Positions 35,005 through 44,147 of a DNA stretch of 64,000 nt are shown piece after piece. Location of the stretch: assembly GCA_963675565.2 (NCBI GenBank), contig CAXXYD010000004.1:1984001-2048000 (forward strand). The letters are read 5' to 3'. Each line of letters opens with the position of its first letter. Position 1 is the stretch's first letter. Below the pieces are notes generated by a model. It worked only from the letters and a program-made list of their open reading frames with translations, had not been told where the DNA came from and ran no database searches. The stretch is from JARRKU01 sp963675565 (GTDB taxonomy: Bacteria > Desulfobacterota > Desulfobacteria > Desulfobacterales > Desulfosarcinaceae). Both the position numbers and the translations under genes were made by a program.

Positions 35005-36168
35005 ATGCAAAGAAAATGTATCACAATTTGTTCACTGGCGCTGCTTGCGGCTCTGGTCATACTGCCATTGACAAGCCTTGGCAATGCCCATGCAGCAGAC
35101 CTGGAAGCGGCCATCGCCAGCGCCCCCCCGGGCTCCGGTCCTGGAATGATCGATGCCAATGCTGAACCGGGTTTCTTAGGCATTCCGGGCGCACCGTCCC
35201 CCAGCCTGGTCGTCGGTTTCTTCTGGGCCATATGGGTGGGCTGGATATTCTCGACGGTAGGCGCTTTCGGCGGCATCATGGCCGGTGTGGGCCATATCAC
35301 CGTTTTCGGCCTGGCGGACTATGGCAAGGCATTCAAGAAAACCGCTCCGGCATTGAACAAACTCATCGCCGACAGTATCCGCGTGTCCAACCAGTGGCTG
35401 GTGGGGCTCAGCGGCGCGGTGAGCAGTTTCAACTATTACAAAATGGGACGCCTGGTGCTGCCCCTGGGCATTGCCCTGGCCATCGGCTCGATATCGGGCA
35501 GTTTTCTGGTGCCCGTCATCACCGCCGGTAAAATTTCGCTCAAGGCCTACCTGGGATACTTCGGCCTGGTGGTGTTTATCATCGGCGGCTTCCTGTTCTA
35601 CGAAACCACCCCCAAAGGCCAGGCCGGCAAGAAAGAAGCCAAAGCGGCGGCCAAAGCTTTTGAAGACACCCACATCAATAAGTGCTCTACCCTGAAACCG
35701 GAGGATTGCGGTGTCCGCGTCAACAGCTGGTCTTTTGCCAAAGTCTCTTTCAACTTCTACGGTGTTGAATTTACCTTCAAACCCATTGTCGCCATAATCG
35801 GCGGCTTTTTCATCGCTGCCCTGGCCTCCTTCCTGGGCATCGGCGGCGGGTTCCTGTTCGTGCCCTTCCTGACCAGTGTGGCCGGTCTGCCCATGTTCCT
35901 GGTTGCCGGAACATCCGCTTTGACCGTTCTGGTGGGTATGATCATCAGCATCTTTACTTATATGGTGGTCAAGGGCGTTCCCGTATTCTGGCCGCTGATC
36001 GGTATCGAACTGGTGGGTATTTTCGTGGGCTCCATGATCGGCCCGCGGACCTCCAAGTACATTCCCGACATCTGGCTCAAGCGCCTTTTCGTCGTGCTGG
36101 CTCTATATGTCGGGCTGCGCTACACCACCAAGGGATTCCTGGGGTACAGCATCGTACCGCCATTTTGA
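35005..36168 (+). CDS. TauE/SafE-family membrane protein with N-terminal signal-like segment
   Basis: A 387-residue integral membrane protein. A cleavable-looking signal (hydrophobic about 8-24, then NAHA-A) precedes a periplasmic-like stretch, then about eight hydrophobic helices in two halves. The second half has the family pattern GGFFIAALASFLGIGGGFLFVP and GTSALTVLVGM. Between the halves a soluble loop (about 205-255) carries two Cys. TauE/SafE proteins export sulfite, sulfoacetate or related organosulfur anions, which would suit a sulfate reducer. GGAGGAG precedes ATG 35005. First gene of a five-gene run. Confidence 0.85.
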   Translation: MQRKCITICSLALLAALVILPLTSLGNAHAADLEAAIASAPPGSGPGMIDANAEPGFLGIPGAPSPSLVVGFFWAIWVGWIFSTVGAFGGIMAGVGHITVFGLADYGKAFKKTAPALNKLIADSIRVSNQWLVGLSGAVSSFNYYKMGRLVLPLGIALAIGSISGSFLVPVITAGKISLKAYLGYFGLVVFIIGGFLFYETTPKGQAGKKEAKAAAKAFEDTHINKCSTLKPEDCGVRVNSWSFAKVSFNFYGVEFTFKPIVAIIGGFFIAALASFLGIGGGFLFVPFLTSVAGLPMFLVAGTSALTVLVGMIISIFTYMVVKGVPVFWPLIGIELVGIFVGSMIGPRTSKYIPDIWLKRLFVVLALYVGLRYTTKGFLGYSIVPPF

Positions 36169-36281
36169 TCTCCCGCGGACAACACCGCGCAGTAAAAAAA
36201 TGAATGGTGCAGGGCCCGTGCATTGTTGTACGCCGGACTCTGCACCCCGCAACACCCAACGAATCAACTAGAGGCTTTATT

Positions 36282-36899
36282 ATGGATATGGTCACAACAA
36301 CTACCCAATGGATGGACAGCGCCCTGATCTTTTTCTTCCGTTTACCGGAAATACCGATCCTCGGCTACTACCTGGGTTGCGTTATCCTGGCGGCCATTTG
36401 CGTCGTTGTCGGCCAAATCACCATTGCGGTTGCCTTTTTCTGGAACCAGAAATTTATCGACAAAGACAACCAACAGATGGTGCATATGCACAACCTGAGT
36501 GTGCGGGCGCTATTGCTCAAGGACAAAAAAGCCTATAAAAACTGCAACAAAGCCGCCAATGATGCATTTGGAAAAGTCTTTTTTTCCCAGATCGCACTGT
36601 CTATTTCATCCCTGTGGCCGGTTCCGTTTGCCGCAGGCTGGCTACAGACCCGATTTCAGGATGTGGCATTTCCACTGCCGGTGCCATTGCCGCTAATCGG
36701 GGACCATGTCGGATTCATGTTTTCTTTCCTGCCCATATACATCCTGGTTTATATTTTATTTGGTCAAATTAAAGGCCGGCTCCCTTATTTCCGGACCGTG
36801 GTCAAACGGCTGGAAAAATATGACACTGAAGGCGATGAAACCATGATCCGTGTCTCCGAACTGGCAAACCACGCCCAAGGCCGACCTCCCGTCTTGTAA
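36282..36899 (+). CDS. multi-pass membrane protein of unknown function
   Basis: A 205-residue protein with hydrophobic segments at about 25-50, 100-120 and 140-165. A basic region with helical, Lys-rich character (LLKDKKAYKNCNKAAND near 78-95) lies between the first two. The soluble C-terminus holds LPYFRTVVKRLEKYD. The layout loosely recalls the DUF106/EMC3 type, but I cannot confirm that. It follows the TauE gene by 113 bp and is probably co-transcribed. Confidence 0.7.
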   Translation: MDMVTTTTQWMDSALIFFFRLPEIPILGYYLGCVILAAICVVVGQITIAVAFFWNQKFIDKDNQQMVHMHNLSVRALLLKDKKAYKNCNKAANDAFGKVFFSQIALSISSLWPVPFAAGWLQTRFQDVAFPLPVPLPLIGDHVGFMFSFLPIYILVYILFGQIKGRLPYFRTVVKRLEKYDTEGDETMIRVSELANHAQGRPPVL

Positions 36900-37014
36900 A
36901 GCATTTATGCCATATGGTAGGCTGGGCAACGTGCAGGTCGCATCACCGGGTATTGCCCTATCCATGGCAGCAGCAAGCGTCCGGCAGGAGTATTCCAAAA
37001 AGGAGCCATCATAG

Positions 37015-37500
37015 ATGTTGTTGCGGCGATCCATCGGGTGGTCGGCGTTTATGGCCCTCGCCATTATCGACCCGGCCACAGTTTGGGCCACCCAGACCCA
37101 CGGTGGACTGGAAGGCCTCTTCGTTCATCAGTTTGCCCATATTTTTTTTGCGTTTTCCATGGGCCTTTTGATTTACTGGCTGAAAAAATGGGACCTTGTG
37201 GCCTCGGCAGCCTGGCGCAGTATTCAATATGCAGCGCTTTTTTTCATTGCCTGGAACCTGGACGCCTATGTCTCACACTGGCTGGTGGAACAATCCGGCC
37301 TGATCGAAGTCTTCGTCGTCGATGGCATGCGCATCCATATTACCACGCCACGGGGCATGAATTGGCTGACCGAAATTTATTACCTCACCAAACTCGACCA
37401 CCTGCTCAGTGTGCCCGCATTAATTTTTCTGTTTCTGGGATTAAAACAGCTGCTTAAATCTACCGAAGAAACGGATCATCTCGAGGATATATCGCCATGA
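37015..37500 (+). CDS. small membrane protein of unknown function
   Basis: A 161-residue protein with an N-terminal signal-like segment (to about residue 25), then helices near 36-56, 68-88 and 132-150. Several His residues (HGG, HQFAH, SHW) are near membrane boundaries and could bind a metal or heme. AAGGAG precedes ATG 37015. Its stop overlaps the histidine kinase start by 4 bp, so it may be a sensory partner of the kinase. Confidence 0.7.
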   Translation: MLLRRSIGWSAFMALAIIDPATVWATQTHGGLEGLFVHQFAHIFFAFSMGLLIYWLKKWDLVASAAWRSIQYAALFFIAWNLDAYVSHWLVEQSGLIEVFVVDGMRIHITTPRGMNWLTEIYYLTKLDHLLSVPALIFLFLGLKQLLKSTEETDHLEDISP

Positions 37501-39011
37501 TCATCAGTTCGCTCCCTATTTGGGCCGTCGATGTCGGCGGGGCCCTGCTGATGATCGTTTTCTCTTTCCTGTGCGTCTACTACGCCACTGAACTGCGCCA
37601 GCGGGATCCTCAAAATATCGTCTGGACCTATTTGATGTGGGTCAGCCTCGCGCTGTCCGTTTTTGCCATCTCGCGCTCCGTGGGACACATCGCCAAGCAA
37701 TTGTTGATTATCACTCATCATGAGCAGGTCTGGGAACAATTGCGGCCATACAGTGGGGCCATCAATACCTTCGCATTTATGGTTGTGGGCGCGGTCACCC
37801 TTTTTTTCGAGCGCACCTGGACCATCTATCAAACCATTGTCAGAGATCGCCGCGCATTGCAAAAAGCGCACAACAAGCTGGTTTACATGAATCAAAACCT
37901 GGAGCAAATCGTCAATGAACGTACTACGGCGCTGACACTGTCCGAACATAAATACCGTCGGATTTTCGAAGCCTCCAAGGATATGATTCTTTCGTCGGCC
38001 AAAACCGGGAACATCATCGATCTGAATCCGGCCGGTTTTAAAATCCTGGGCCTGGATCCCGGCAAAAGCATTGACGGCCTGCTGCTGGCGAACTACTTCA
38101 ACAACCCTTCGGACTGGCAGCAGCTGATCAACGAAATCAACTCCCAGGGATTTATCTCCAGCACGGAAATCGACTTGCGCACGACAGACGGCAGCCGTCG
38201 GCGGGTGGTTCTCAGCGCCAGTTTGGAAGGCGACGGGTTCACATCCGACGGCATTATCCATTTTCTGATCAAAGATATCGAACAACAGCGCCTGATGCGT
38301 GACCAGATTGCCCAGGCCGACAAGCTGGCTTCCATCGGGGAGCTCTCGGCAGGCATTGCCCATGAAATCAACAATCCCTTAGGTGTCATTTTGGGTTTCG
38401 CGCAGCTGATCCTCAGAAACGAGACCCAAAACGAACGCCTGCGGGATGATCTCAAGACTATTGAAAAACATACCCGGCACTGCAAATCCATCGTCGAAGA
38501 CCTGCTCAATTTTGCCCGCACGTCAAAGCCCGAAAAAACCTTGTGCGATGTCCATGTGATCATTGACGATGTCATACATTTCATCCAGCAGCATGCCAAA
38601 ATGAGCGATGTACACTTCGAAAAAACCTATGACCACCGCATCGAAAAGCTTTTGCTGGATGAAAAAAAGATCAAGCAGGTTTTCATCAACCTGGTCATGA
38701 ATGCCAAACATGCCATCGGTGACAAGGGCACCATTCAGGTAACCACTGCAAGGAATGACCATAAAGGCCATGTACTGATCAAGGTGATCGACGATGGTCG
38801 GGGTATTGAAAAGAAGAACGTGTCCCGCATTTTCGATCCATTTTTCACCACCAAACCGACTGGCGAGGGAACAGGATTGGGGTTATCCGTCAGCTACGGC
38901 ATCATCAAAAATCATGGCGGCCATATCTTCGTGCAAAGCGCCTCCGGCAGGGGCACTACTTTCACGGTGGAACTGCCCGTTCCCAATCAACCGTCAGGGA
39001 GTGAACCATGA
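37497..39011 (+). CDS. membrane-anchored PAS sensor histidine kinase
   Basis: A 504-residue kinase. Three hydrophobic segments near 8-25, 44-62 and 82-102 form the sensor; a coiled-coil stretch leads to a PAS domain about 155-260. The HisKA motif GELSAGIAHEINNPLG is near 281 and the HATPase boxes (NLVMNAKHAI, DDGRGIEKKN, FFTTKPTGEGTGLGLS) follow. It overlaps both neighbours by 4 bp: the membrane protein before it and the NtrC-type regulator after it, its obvious cognate response regulator. Confidence 0.92.
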   Translation: MIISSLPIWAVDVGGALLMIVFSFLCVYYATELRQRDPQNIVWTYLMWVSLALSVFAISRSVGHIAKQLLIITHHEQVWEQLRPYSGAINTFAFMVVGAVTLFFERTWTIYQTIVRDRRALQKAHNKLVYMNQNLEQIVNERTTALTLSEHKYRRIFEASKDMILSSAKTGNIIDLNPAGFKILGLDPGKSIDGLLLANYFNNPSDWQQLINEINSQGFISSTEIDLRTTDGSRRRVVLSASLEGDGFTSDGIIHFLIKDIEQQRLMRDQIAQADKLASIGELSAGIAHEINNPLGVILGFAQLILRNETQNERLRDDLKTIEKHTRHCKSIVEDLLNFARTSKPEKTLCDVHVIIDDVIHFIQQHAKMSDVHFEKTYDHRIEKLLLDEKKIKQVFINLVMNAKHAIGDKGTIQVTTARNDHKGHVLIKVIDDGRGIEKKNVSRIFDPFFTTKPTGEGTGLGLSVSYGIIKNHGGHIFVQSASGRGTTFTVELPVPNQPSGSEP

Positions 39012-40399
39012 AACCAACCATTCTCATTGTCGACGATGAACCGGACATGCTCCAATTGCTAAAGCGCAGTCTGGAGCCGGAGCTCGACTGTACAGTGGTC
39101 ACCACATCATCCGGGGAAGGCGCACTGCAGAAAATCGCCCAATCCAGTTTTGATCTGGTGCTCGCGGATATCAAAATGCCGGGTATGGATGGTCTGGAGT
39201 TGCTCGAACGCATCAAGCGGGATTACCCGCAGCTCACCGTTGTCATGATGACCGCCTTCGCCCAGATCGAAATGGCGGTAAAAGCCATGCGCAGCGGCGC
39301 TTATGACTTTATCACCAAGCCGTTTGAACATGATGCGCTGGTGCTTCGGCTGGAAAAAGCCCTTGAGCGCAGCCGGCTTCTGCTGGAAAACCGACGCCTG
39401 CAGAATAATTGCCGCGGCAATTTTGTGTTCGAGCAAATGGTGGGAAAAAGCCCGTCCATGCAGCGGGTTTTCGAAACCATTCAGATGGTGGCCAAAACCG
39501 ATCACACCGTTCTGATTACCGGTGAGTCCGGAACAGGAAAAGATTTAACGGCACGGGCGGTGCATCAGCTCAGCCACCGGCGCGACGGGCCCTTTGTGGC
39601 GGTGAACTGCCCCACGGTTCCGGAGAACATTTTGGAGAGTGAGCTTTTTGGATACAAAAAGGGGGCGTTCACCCACGCCACGCAGAATAAAACAGGGCTC
39701 TTCCAGGAGGCTGACAGCGGCTCCATTTTTCTCGATGAAATCGGTGATATCAGCCCGGCCATCCAAACCAAGCTGCTCAGGGTTCTTCAAGAAAAAGAGA
39801 TCAAGCCGCTGGGCGACAGCCGTACGGTGCGCGTCGATGTGCGCATCATTGCATCGACCAACCAGGACCTGAAAAACAAAATCAGACGGCATGAATTCCG
39901 GGAGGACGTTTTCTACCGCCTCAATGTTTTGCCCATTCAATTGCCGGCCCTTCGCGAACGACCGGAGGATATTCCGCTGTTGGCCAATCATCTGCTCAAG
40001 AAACATGCCGAAGAACTTAACCGTCCCGGAAAAATGTTTTCAGCCGAATTGATGGCAGCGTTTCAGCACCGCCACTGGGAGGGCAATATTCGGGAAATGG
40101 AAAATATCATCATCCAGGGCATGCTGTTCTCCACGGAGGATCTCATTCGCCCGGAAGATGTCGGATTAAAGGCCGGTTCCGGAAAAACAGGTCTCTGGGA
40201 TGCATCCATCCAGGGCCTTTCCTACAAGTTGGCCAAAGAAAAGACCCTGCAGCAGTTCAACAACGCCTATATCGGACAGGCCCTGGCGACCAGCCAGGGC
40301 AACATCACCCAGGCCGCCCACGCCAGTGGCATGGAACGCCAGGCTCTGCAGCAGATCATGCGCAGGTACGACATCGACGCTGACAAGTTCAGATCCTGA
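39008..40399 (+). CDS. NtrC-family sigma-54 response regulator
   Basis: A 463-residue regulator. Receiver domain 1-120 has VDDEPD near 9, phospho-acceptor Asp in LVLADIKMPGMDG near 53 and Lys in FITKPFE near 104. AAA+ domain has GESGTGKD near 173, Walker B IFLDEIGD near 245 and REDVFYRLNVLP. The sigma-54-contacting loop reads GAFTHA rather than GAFTGA. A Fis HTH closes the protein (GNITQAAHASGMERQALQQIM). It is coupled to the kinase by a 4-bp overlap and probably acts on the sigma-54 promoters at 34.4-34.8 kb. Confidence 0.92.
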   Translation: MKPTILIVDDEPDMLQLLKRSLEPELDCTVVTTSSGEGALQKIAQSSFDLVLADIKMPGMDGLELLERIKRDYPQLTVVMMTAFAQIEMAVKAMRSGAYDFITKPFEHDALVLRLEKALERSRLLLENRRLQNNCRGNFVFEQMVGKSPSMQRVFETIQMVAKTDHTVLITGESGTGKDLTARAVHQLSHRRDGPFVAVNCPTVPENILESELFGYKKGAFTHATQNKTGLFQEADSGSIFLDEIGDISPAIQTKLLRVLQEKEIKPLGDSRTVRVDVRIIASTNQDLKNKIRRHEFREDVFYRLNVLPIQLPALRERPEDIPLLANHLLKKHAEELNRPGKMFSAELMAAFQHRHWEGNIREMENIIIQGMLFSTEDLIRPEDVGLKAGSGKTGLWDASIQGLSYKLAKEKTLQQFNNAYIGQALATSQGNITQAAHASGMERQALQQIMRRYDIDADKFRS

Positions 40400-40460
40400 A
40401 ACGGTGACGCGCCGTCGGTCGCTGCTGCCTGGAGCTTTTCTCCAGGGTAAACCCCGTTTT

Positions 40461-41213
40461 TCAGACACTGAACGGCAATCCGGCCGCACTGTCCCGGTAC
40501 TGCTCGATACTCCACAGCGGACGGCCCGTCGCGTTGACCGCCACGGGCCAGCACCAGCCCCCTGGCAGGGGGCTTAAAAATTGCATTAGCTCCCCGCGGG
40601 TGGGGTGTTTAAACGCCAGCTTGCGGGCCAGCAAGGCAATACGGCCATACTCCATGGCCTCTGCGGCGCCGTAGCGCAGGTCCCCCAGGATTGGGCATCC
40701 CACCGCCGCCAGCTGAACCCGGATTTGATGACGTCGACCGGTCTCCAGCCCAACTTCCAACAGGCTCCGCCCTTTGTCGCGGGCCAGCTGGTGGTATCTT
40801 AGACAGGCTTTCTTTCCGCTGTCCATTCTATCGGGCACAACCCGGCTCAGGCGCCCGTGTCGCATGAGACGATGCTCCAGGCGTCCTTCATAACCGGGCG
40901 GCTGCCCCTGCACCACAGCCCAATATGTCTTTTCCACCCGGCCATCTCGAAACTGTGCACTCAAGCGCGACGCCGCCTTCGAGGTGCGCGCCACGACCAT
41001 GACACCGGCAACCGGACCGTCCAGACGGTGAACCATGCCGGCAAAAACATTGCCCGGCTTGCCGTGGCGCTGTTTCAGCCACGCTTTGACCATATCCAAA
41101 AGATTGGCTTTGTTTTTATGGTCGCGCTGCACCACAAGACCGGATGGCTTGTAGACCACCAGCAAATGGTTGTCTTCATAGAAAACGGGCCAAAGGGGAT
41201 GAAAAAAAAACAT
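40461..41213 (-). CDS. RluA-family pseudouridine synthase
   Basis: A 250-residue pseudouridine synthase. Motif YEDNHLLVVYKPSGLV near 11 and the catalytic Asp in MVHRLDGPVAGV near 63 identify the RluA/RluC/RluD family; ETGRRHQIRVQLAAVGCPI is near 168. The usual HRLDR-x-TSG is HRLDGPVAG here, a variant of the post-Asp residues. No S4 domain is present. Substrate (rRNA or tRNA) unknown. It is convergent with the NtrC-type gene. Confidence 0.88.
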   Translation of the reverse strand: MFFFHPLWPVFYEDNHLLVVYKPSGLVVQRDHKNKANLLDMVKAWLKQRHGKPGNVFAGMVHRLDGPVAGVMVVARTSKAASRLSAQFRDGRVEKTYWAVVQGQPPGYEGRLEHRLMRHGRLSRVVPDRMDSGKKACLRYHQLARDKGRSLLEVGLETGRRHQIRVQLAAVGCPILGDLRYGAAEAMEYGRIALLARKLAFKHPTRGELMQFLSPLPGGWCWPVAVNATGRPLWSIEQYRDSAAGLPFSV

Positions 41214-41394
41214 ACGCCACTGCTCCGCATGTTGTGCCAGTCCTCTTGTTGACCCAATTCGCCGTTCAAGTCAACCCGCCCGTGGAATGGACAACCCTGC
41301 CAAAATGGGATATATTGGCCGAAATCGCTACGCCAGGATGATCACCGGCCAGGAGACCAAACACCTTAACCGGCATACACCAAGGAACCCCCTT

Positions 41395-42768
41395 ATGGGC
41401 AACCGCATTATCCTGATTGATGACGACCGGGACTATATGGAGTTGCTGGCCGGCAAATTGCGGTCCATCGGCTACGACAATCTATTCCTGGTGGACAGTC
41501 CTCTGGAAGCCGTCAAAGCATTCGACAGCGGAGAGCTCTTCGATCTGGCCCTCATTGATATGACCATGCCCGAGATGGATGGCATGGCCATGCTGGGGCA
41601 TGTCAAAAACACCTGTCCCAGCACCGAAGTGATTATGGTCACCGCCATCAATGAAGCACGCACCGCCGTTGAATGCCTCAAAAGGGGGGCTTATGACTAT
41701 CTGGTCAAACCGGTGGCCAAAGACGTGCTGGCGCTCACGCTGCCCAGGGCCCTGGAGCGCAAACGCCTGCTTGACATCCTGGACATGGAAAAACGTCAGT
41801 CCCAGCCGGAGCTGATCAACCCCGAACCGTTCCGGCCCATCATTACACAGCATCCCGCCATGGGCCGGCTCCTCAAAGAGGCGGAGCTGCATGCCGCCAG
41901 CAACGTGCCGGTGCTGATCACGGGCGAATCCGGCACGGGAAAGGAGCTGTTGGCGCGGGCCATTCACAACGCCAGTACCCGGTCCGACCAACCCTTTACC
42001 CCGATCAATATGGCTTCCGTCTCACCCAATCTGTTCGAGGCCGAGTTTTTCGGTCATACCAAGGGCGCATTCACCGGTGCGGACAGTTCCCGCAAGGGAT
42101 TTTTGGAGCATACCCACAAGGGTACGCTCTTTCTGGATGAAATCGGCGACCTGCCCATGGAACTGCAGGGCAAACTGCTTCGCGTGCTGCAGGAGGGCGA
42201 GTTTTCCAAGGTCGGCAGTACACAGCGCATGCGCGTGGACCTGCGGTTTATCGCCGCCACCAACGAGGATCTCGACCGCATGATGGCCCGCAAGGCCTTT
42301 CGCAAGGATCTGTTCTACCGCATCCGGGGCGGGTGGCTGCACCTTCCCCCTCTGCGGGCCCGCAGTAATGACATTCCTTTGCTGGTCAATACCTTTTTGG
42401 AAAAATACGGCCCCTATGGCCGGGGTCCGAGACTGAGCCCCGAAACCCTCGAACGGCTCATGGCCTATGGCTGGCCGGGCAATGTACGCGAACTCAAATC
42501 CATCATTCAGTCGGCAGTGAACCTCGCCCAGGGTCACCGCCTGGAAATCCAGCACCTGCCCGAACATCTTCGCAGCCTGCCCAGGCGCAGGCCCAGTGTT
42601 TGCGAGCCGGAGCTGGATATGACCGTCACACCGCTTGCGGATGTGGAAAAAAAACACATCCTGACCGTTTACCGCCAGCTCAACCGCAACAAATCTCAAA
42701 CCGCCATTGCATTGGGCATCGGTCTCAACACCCTGCGGCGCAAATTATCGTCCTATAAGGAAAAGTAG
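41395..42768 (+). CDS. NtrC-family sigma-54 response regulator
   Basis: A 457-residue regulator with a receiver (DDDRDY near 8, phospho-acceptor Asp in LALIDMTMPEMDG near 53, Lys in LVKPVAK), an AAA+ domain with canonical GAFTGA, GESGTGKE near 175 and LFLDEIGD, and a C-terminal Fis-type HTH (NKSQTAIALGIGLNTLRRKL). Start ATG 41395 follows AAGGA. No kinase is adjacent, so its partner is elsewhere; the neighbouring KAP and RluA genes are on the other strand. Confidence 0.9.
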   Translation: MGNRIILIDDDRDYMELLAGKLRSIGYDNLFLVDSPLEAVKAFDSGELFDLALIDMTMPEMDGMAMLGHVKNTCPSTEVIMVTAINEARTAVECLKRGAYDYLVKPVAKDVLALTLPRALERKRLLDILDMEKRQSQPELINPEPFRPIITQHPAMGRLLKEAELHAASNVPVLITGESGTGKELLARAIHNASTRSDQPFTPINMASVSPNLFEAEFFGHTKGAFTGADSSRKGFLEHTHKGTLFLDEIGDLPMELQGKLLRVLQEGEFSKVGSTQRMRVDLRFIAATNEDLDRMMARKAFRKDLFYRIRGGWLHLPPLRARSNDIPLLVNTFLEKYGPYGRGPRLSPETLERLMAYGWPGNVRELKSIIQSAVNLAQGHRLEIQHLPEHLRSLPRRRPSVCEPELDMTVTPLADVEKKHILTVYRQLNRNKSQTAIALGIGLNTLRRKLSSYKEK

Positions 42769-42776
42769 CTGTGGTT

Positions 42777-44069
42777 TTAGTCCCCAACGGCTGCGCTCAG
42801 CTTTTGTAGCACACGCAACGCTTCAGGGGTGATCTCAAGTTTTTTTGCCAATTCGGCAAGTTCAGGCTGCTGCAAATACAGGTGCAACTCCGAAGGCACA
42901 TTTTTTTTCTCGAAATCGGATGCGGTGAGCTCTGCCAACGAACGGCCCGGAGCAGTCGTCGCAAGCCCCTGGATATGCTTTTGTAACAACGAAAGATGAT
43001 CGGGGTTTTCTTTGAGCGCTCCGGAAAATTCACAGAAGACAATCTCAATGACGCGCCAGATAACGACCTTGTCGATATCGATGTTGACATTGGAATCCTG
43101 CAGCAGCCCGTAAAACAAATTCAGGTTGTTGATAAATCGCTTGAGTCGTCTGGGGTTGTGGCCCAGAGCGGGCATCAGAAGCGGCAATTGGGCCTTGAGG
43201 ACGGCCATGCCGGCTTTGTCGCTGTCTATCAGTGATTCAAACTGCTCAGGATCGATGGGTGGAAGGGTGAAGGCCATCTGGACGATTTTCTCCCAGAATC
43301 CGCGAGCCTCCTGGCGTGGCAAGCATTTGGCCAAAGCCGCGTCAATTATCGCTCGGTCTGCCCCGATGACAAAAACAAACCCGCAACGGCCCATAAAACG
43401 CTTGATTGTTTCCAGTACATGGACAATATGCCCCGGTGAACATCGGTCCAGCTCATCAATGAAAATGACCAGGGCGGCATTCCGGTCATCCGGCTTTTCT
43501 TCGCCGGTGAGTTTGAAGCGCCAGTTGAGAAAAGTCCACACCAAGTCATCGAAGAACACTTGAAATGTGTCATAAAATCCCAGCTTTTCCTTATTCTCAA
43601 GTTCGGCAAAAAATTCCGAAACATCCACTCCGGAAATCAATTGGGAAACAGAAGCAAAAATTTTGGACTTGTCAATACGACGGGTAATCGCCTCCACTTT
43701 TGATTTGGCCAAACCAAAAAAGCCGTCAGCAGCCATGGCCTTTAAAACGATTTCAATGAAAACAGCCTGGATCGGCGCTTGCTGATCATATTTCCACGAT
43801 GGAAACCAAACGGTCTTGCAGTGCCGGTAGCCCGACGTGGCGTTGCCTCCCCGCCTCTCCAGCCGGGATCGGATGGCCTGCATCAACGTGGTTTTTCCGC
43901 TGCCGCAAGGGCCATGAACGGCGATAACCATCGGCGTGGCGTTGTTTTTATTGGCGATCAATCCGGATAGGGTCCTCGCGAAGGATGAATATCCCAACCC
44001 AATCGTATCGACCCCCGGATCATCACTGATGATCTCCACCGGGGGTCTTTCGGGGCGGTTCGAATCCAT
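42777..44069 (-). CDS. KAP-family P-loop NTPase
   Basis: A 430-residue STAND/AAA-like ATPase. Walker A HGPCGSGKTTLMQ is near 55 and Walker B ALVIFIDELDRCSPG near 205; this DELDR pattern is typical of KAP proteins. The usual transmembrane insertion between the Walker motifs is not evident, so this is a soluble member. KAP NTPases occur sporadically and are often linked to mobile or defence islands. Here it is a single gene convergent with an NtrC-type regulator and co-oriented with pepD. Function unknown. Confidence 0.82.
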   Translation of the reverse strand: MDSNRPERPPVEIISDDPGVDTIGLGYSSFARTLSGLIANKNNATPMVIAVHGPCGSGKTTLMQAIRSRLERRGGNATSGYRHCKTVWFPSWKYDQQAPIQAVFIEIVLKAMAADGFFGLAKSKVEAITRRIDKSKIFASVSQLISGVDVSEFFAELENKEKLGFYDTFQVFFDDLVWTFLNWRFKLTGEEKPDDRNAALVIFIDELDRCSPGHIVHVLETIKRFMGRCGFVFVIGADRAIIDAALAKCLPRQEARGFWEKIVQMAFTLPPIDPEQFESLIDSDKAGMAVLKAQLPLLMPALGHNPRRLKRFINNLNLFYGLLQDSNVNIDIDKVVIWRVIEIVFCEFSGALKENPDHLSLLQKHIQGLATTAPGRSLAELTASDFEKKNVPSELHLYLQQPELAELAKKLEITPEALRVLQKLSAAVGD

Positions 44070-44147
44070 GCATTATTTCCTTTGTGGTCCGATTTGAAAT
44101 CTCAGCGGTACGGATGAAAATTCAAAAGCTATGCTTTTGATTGAAAT

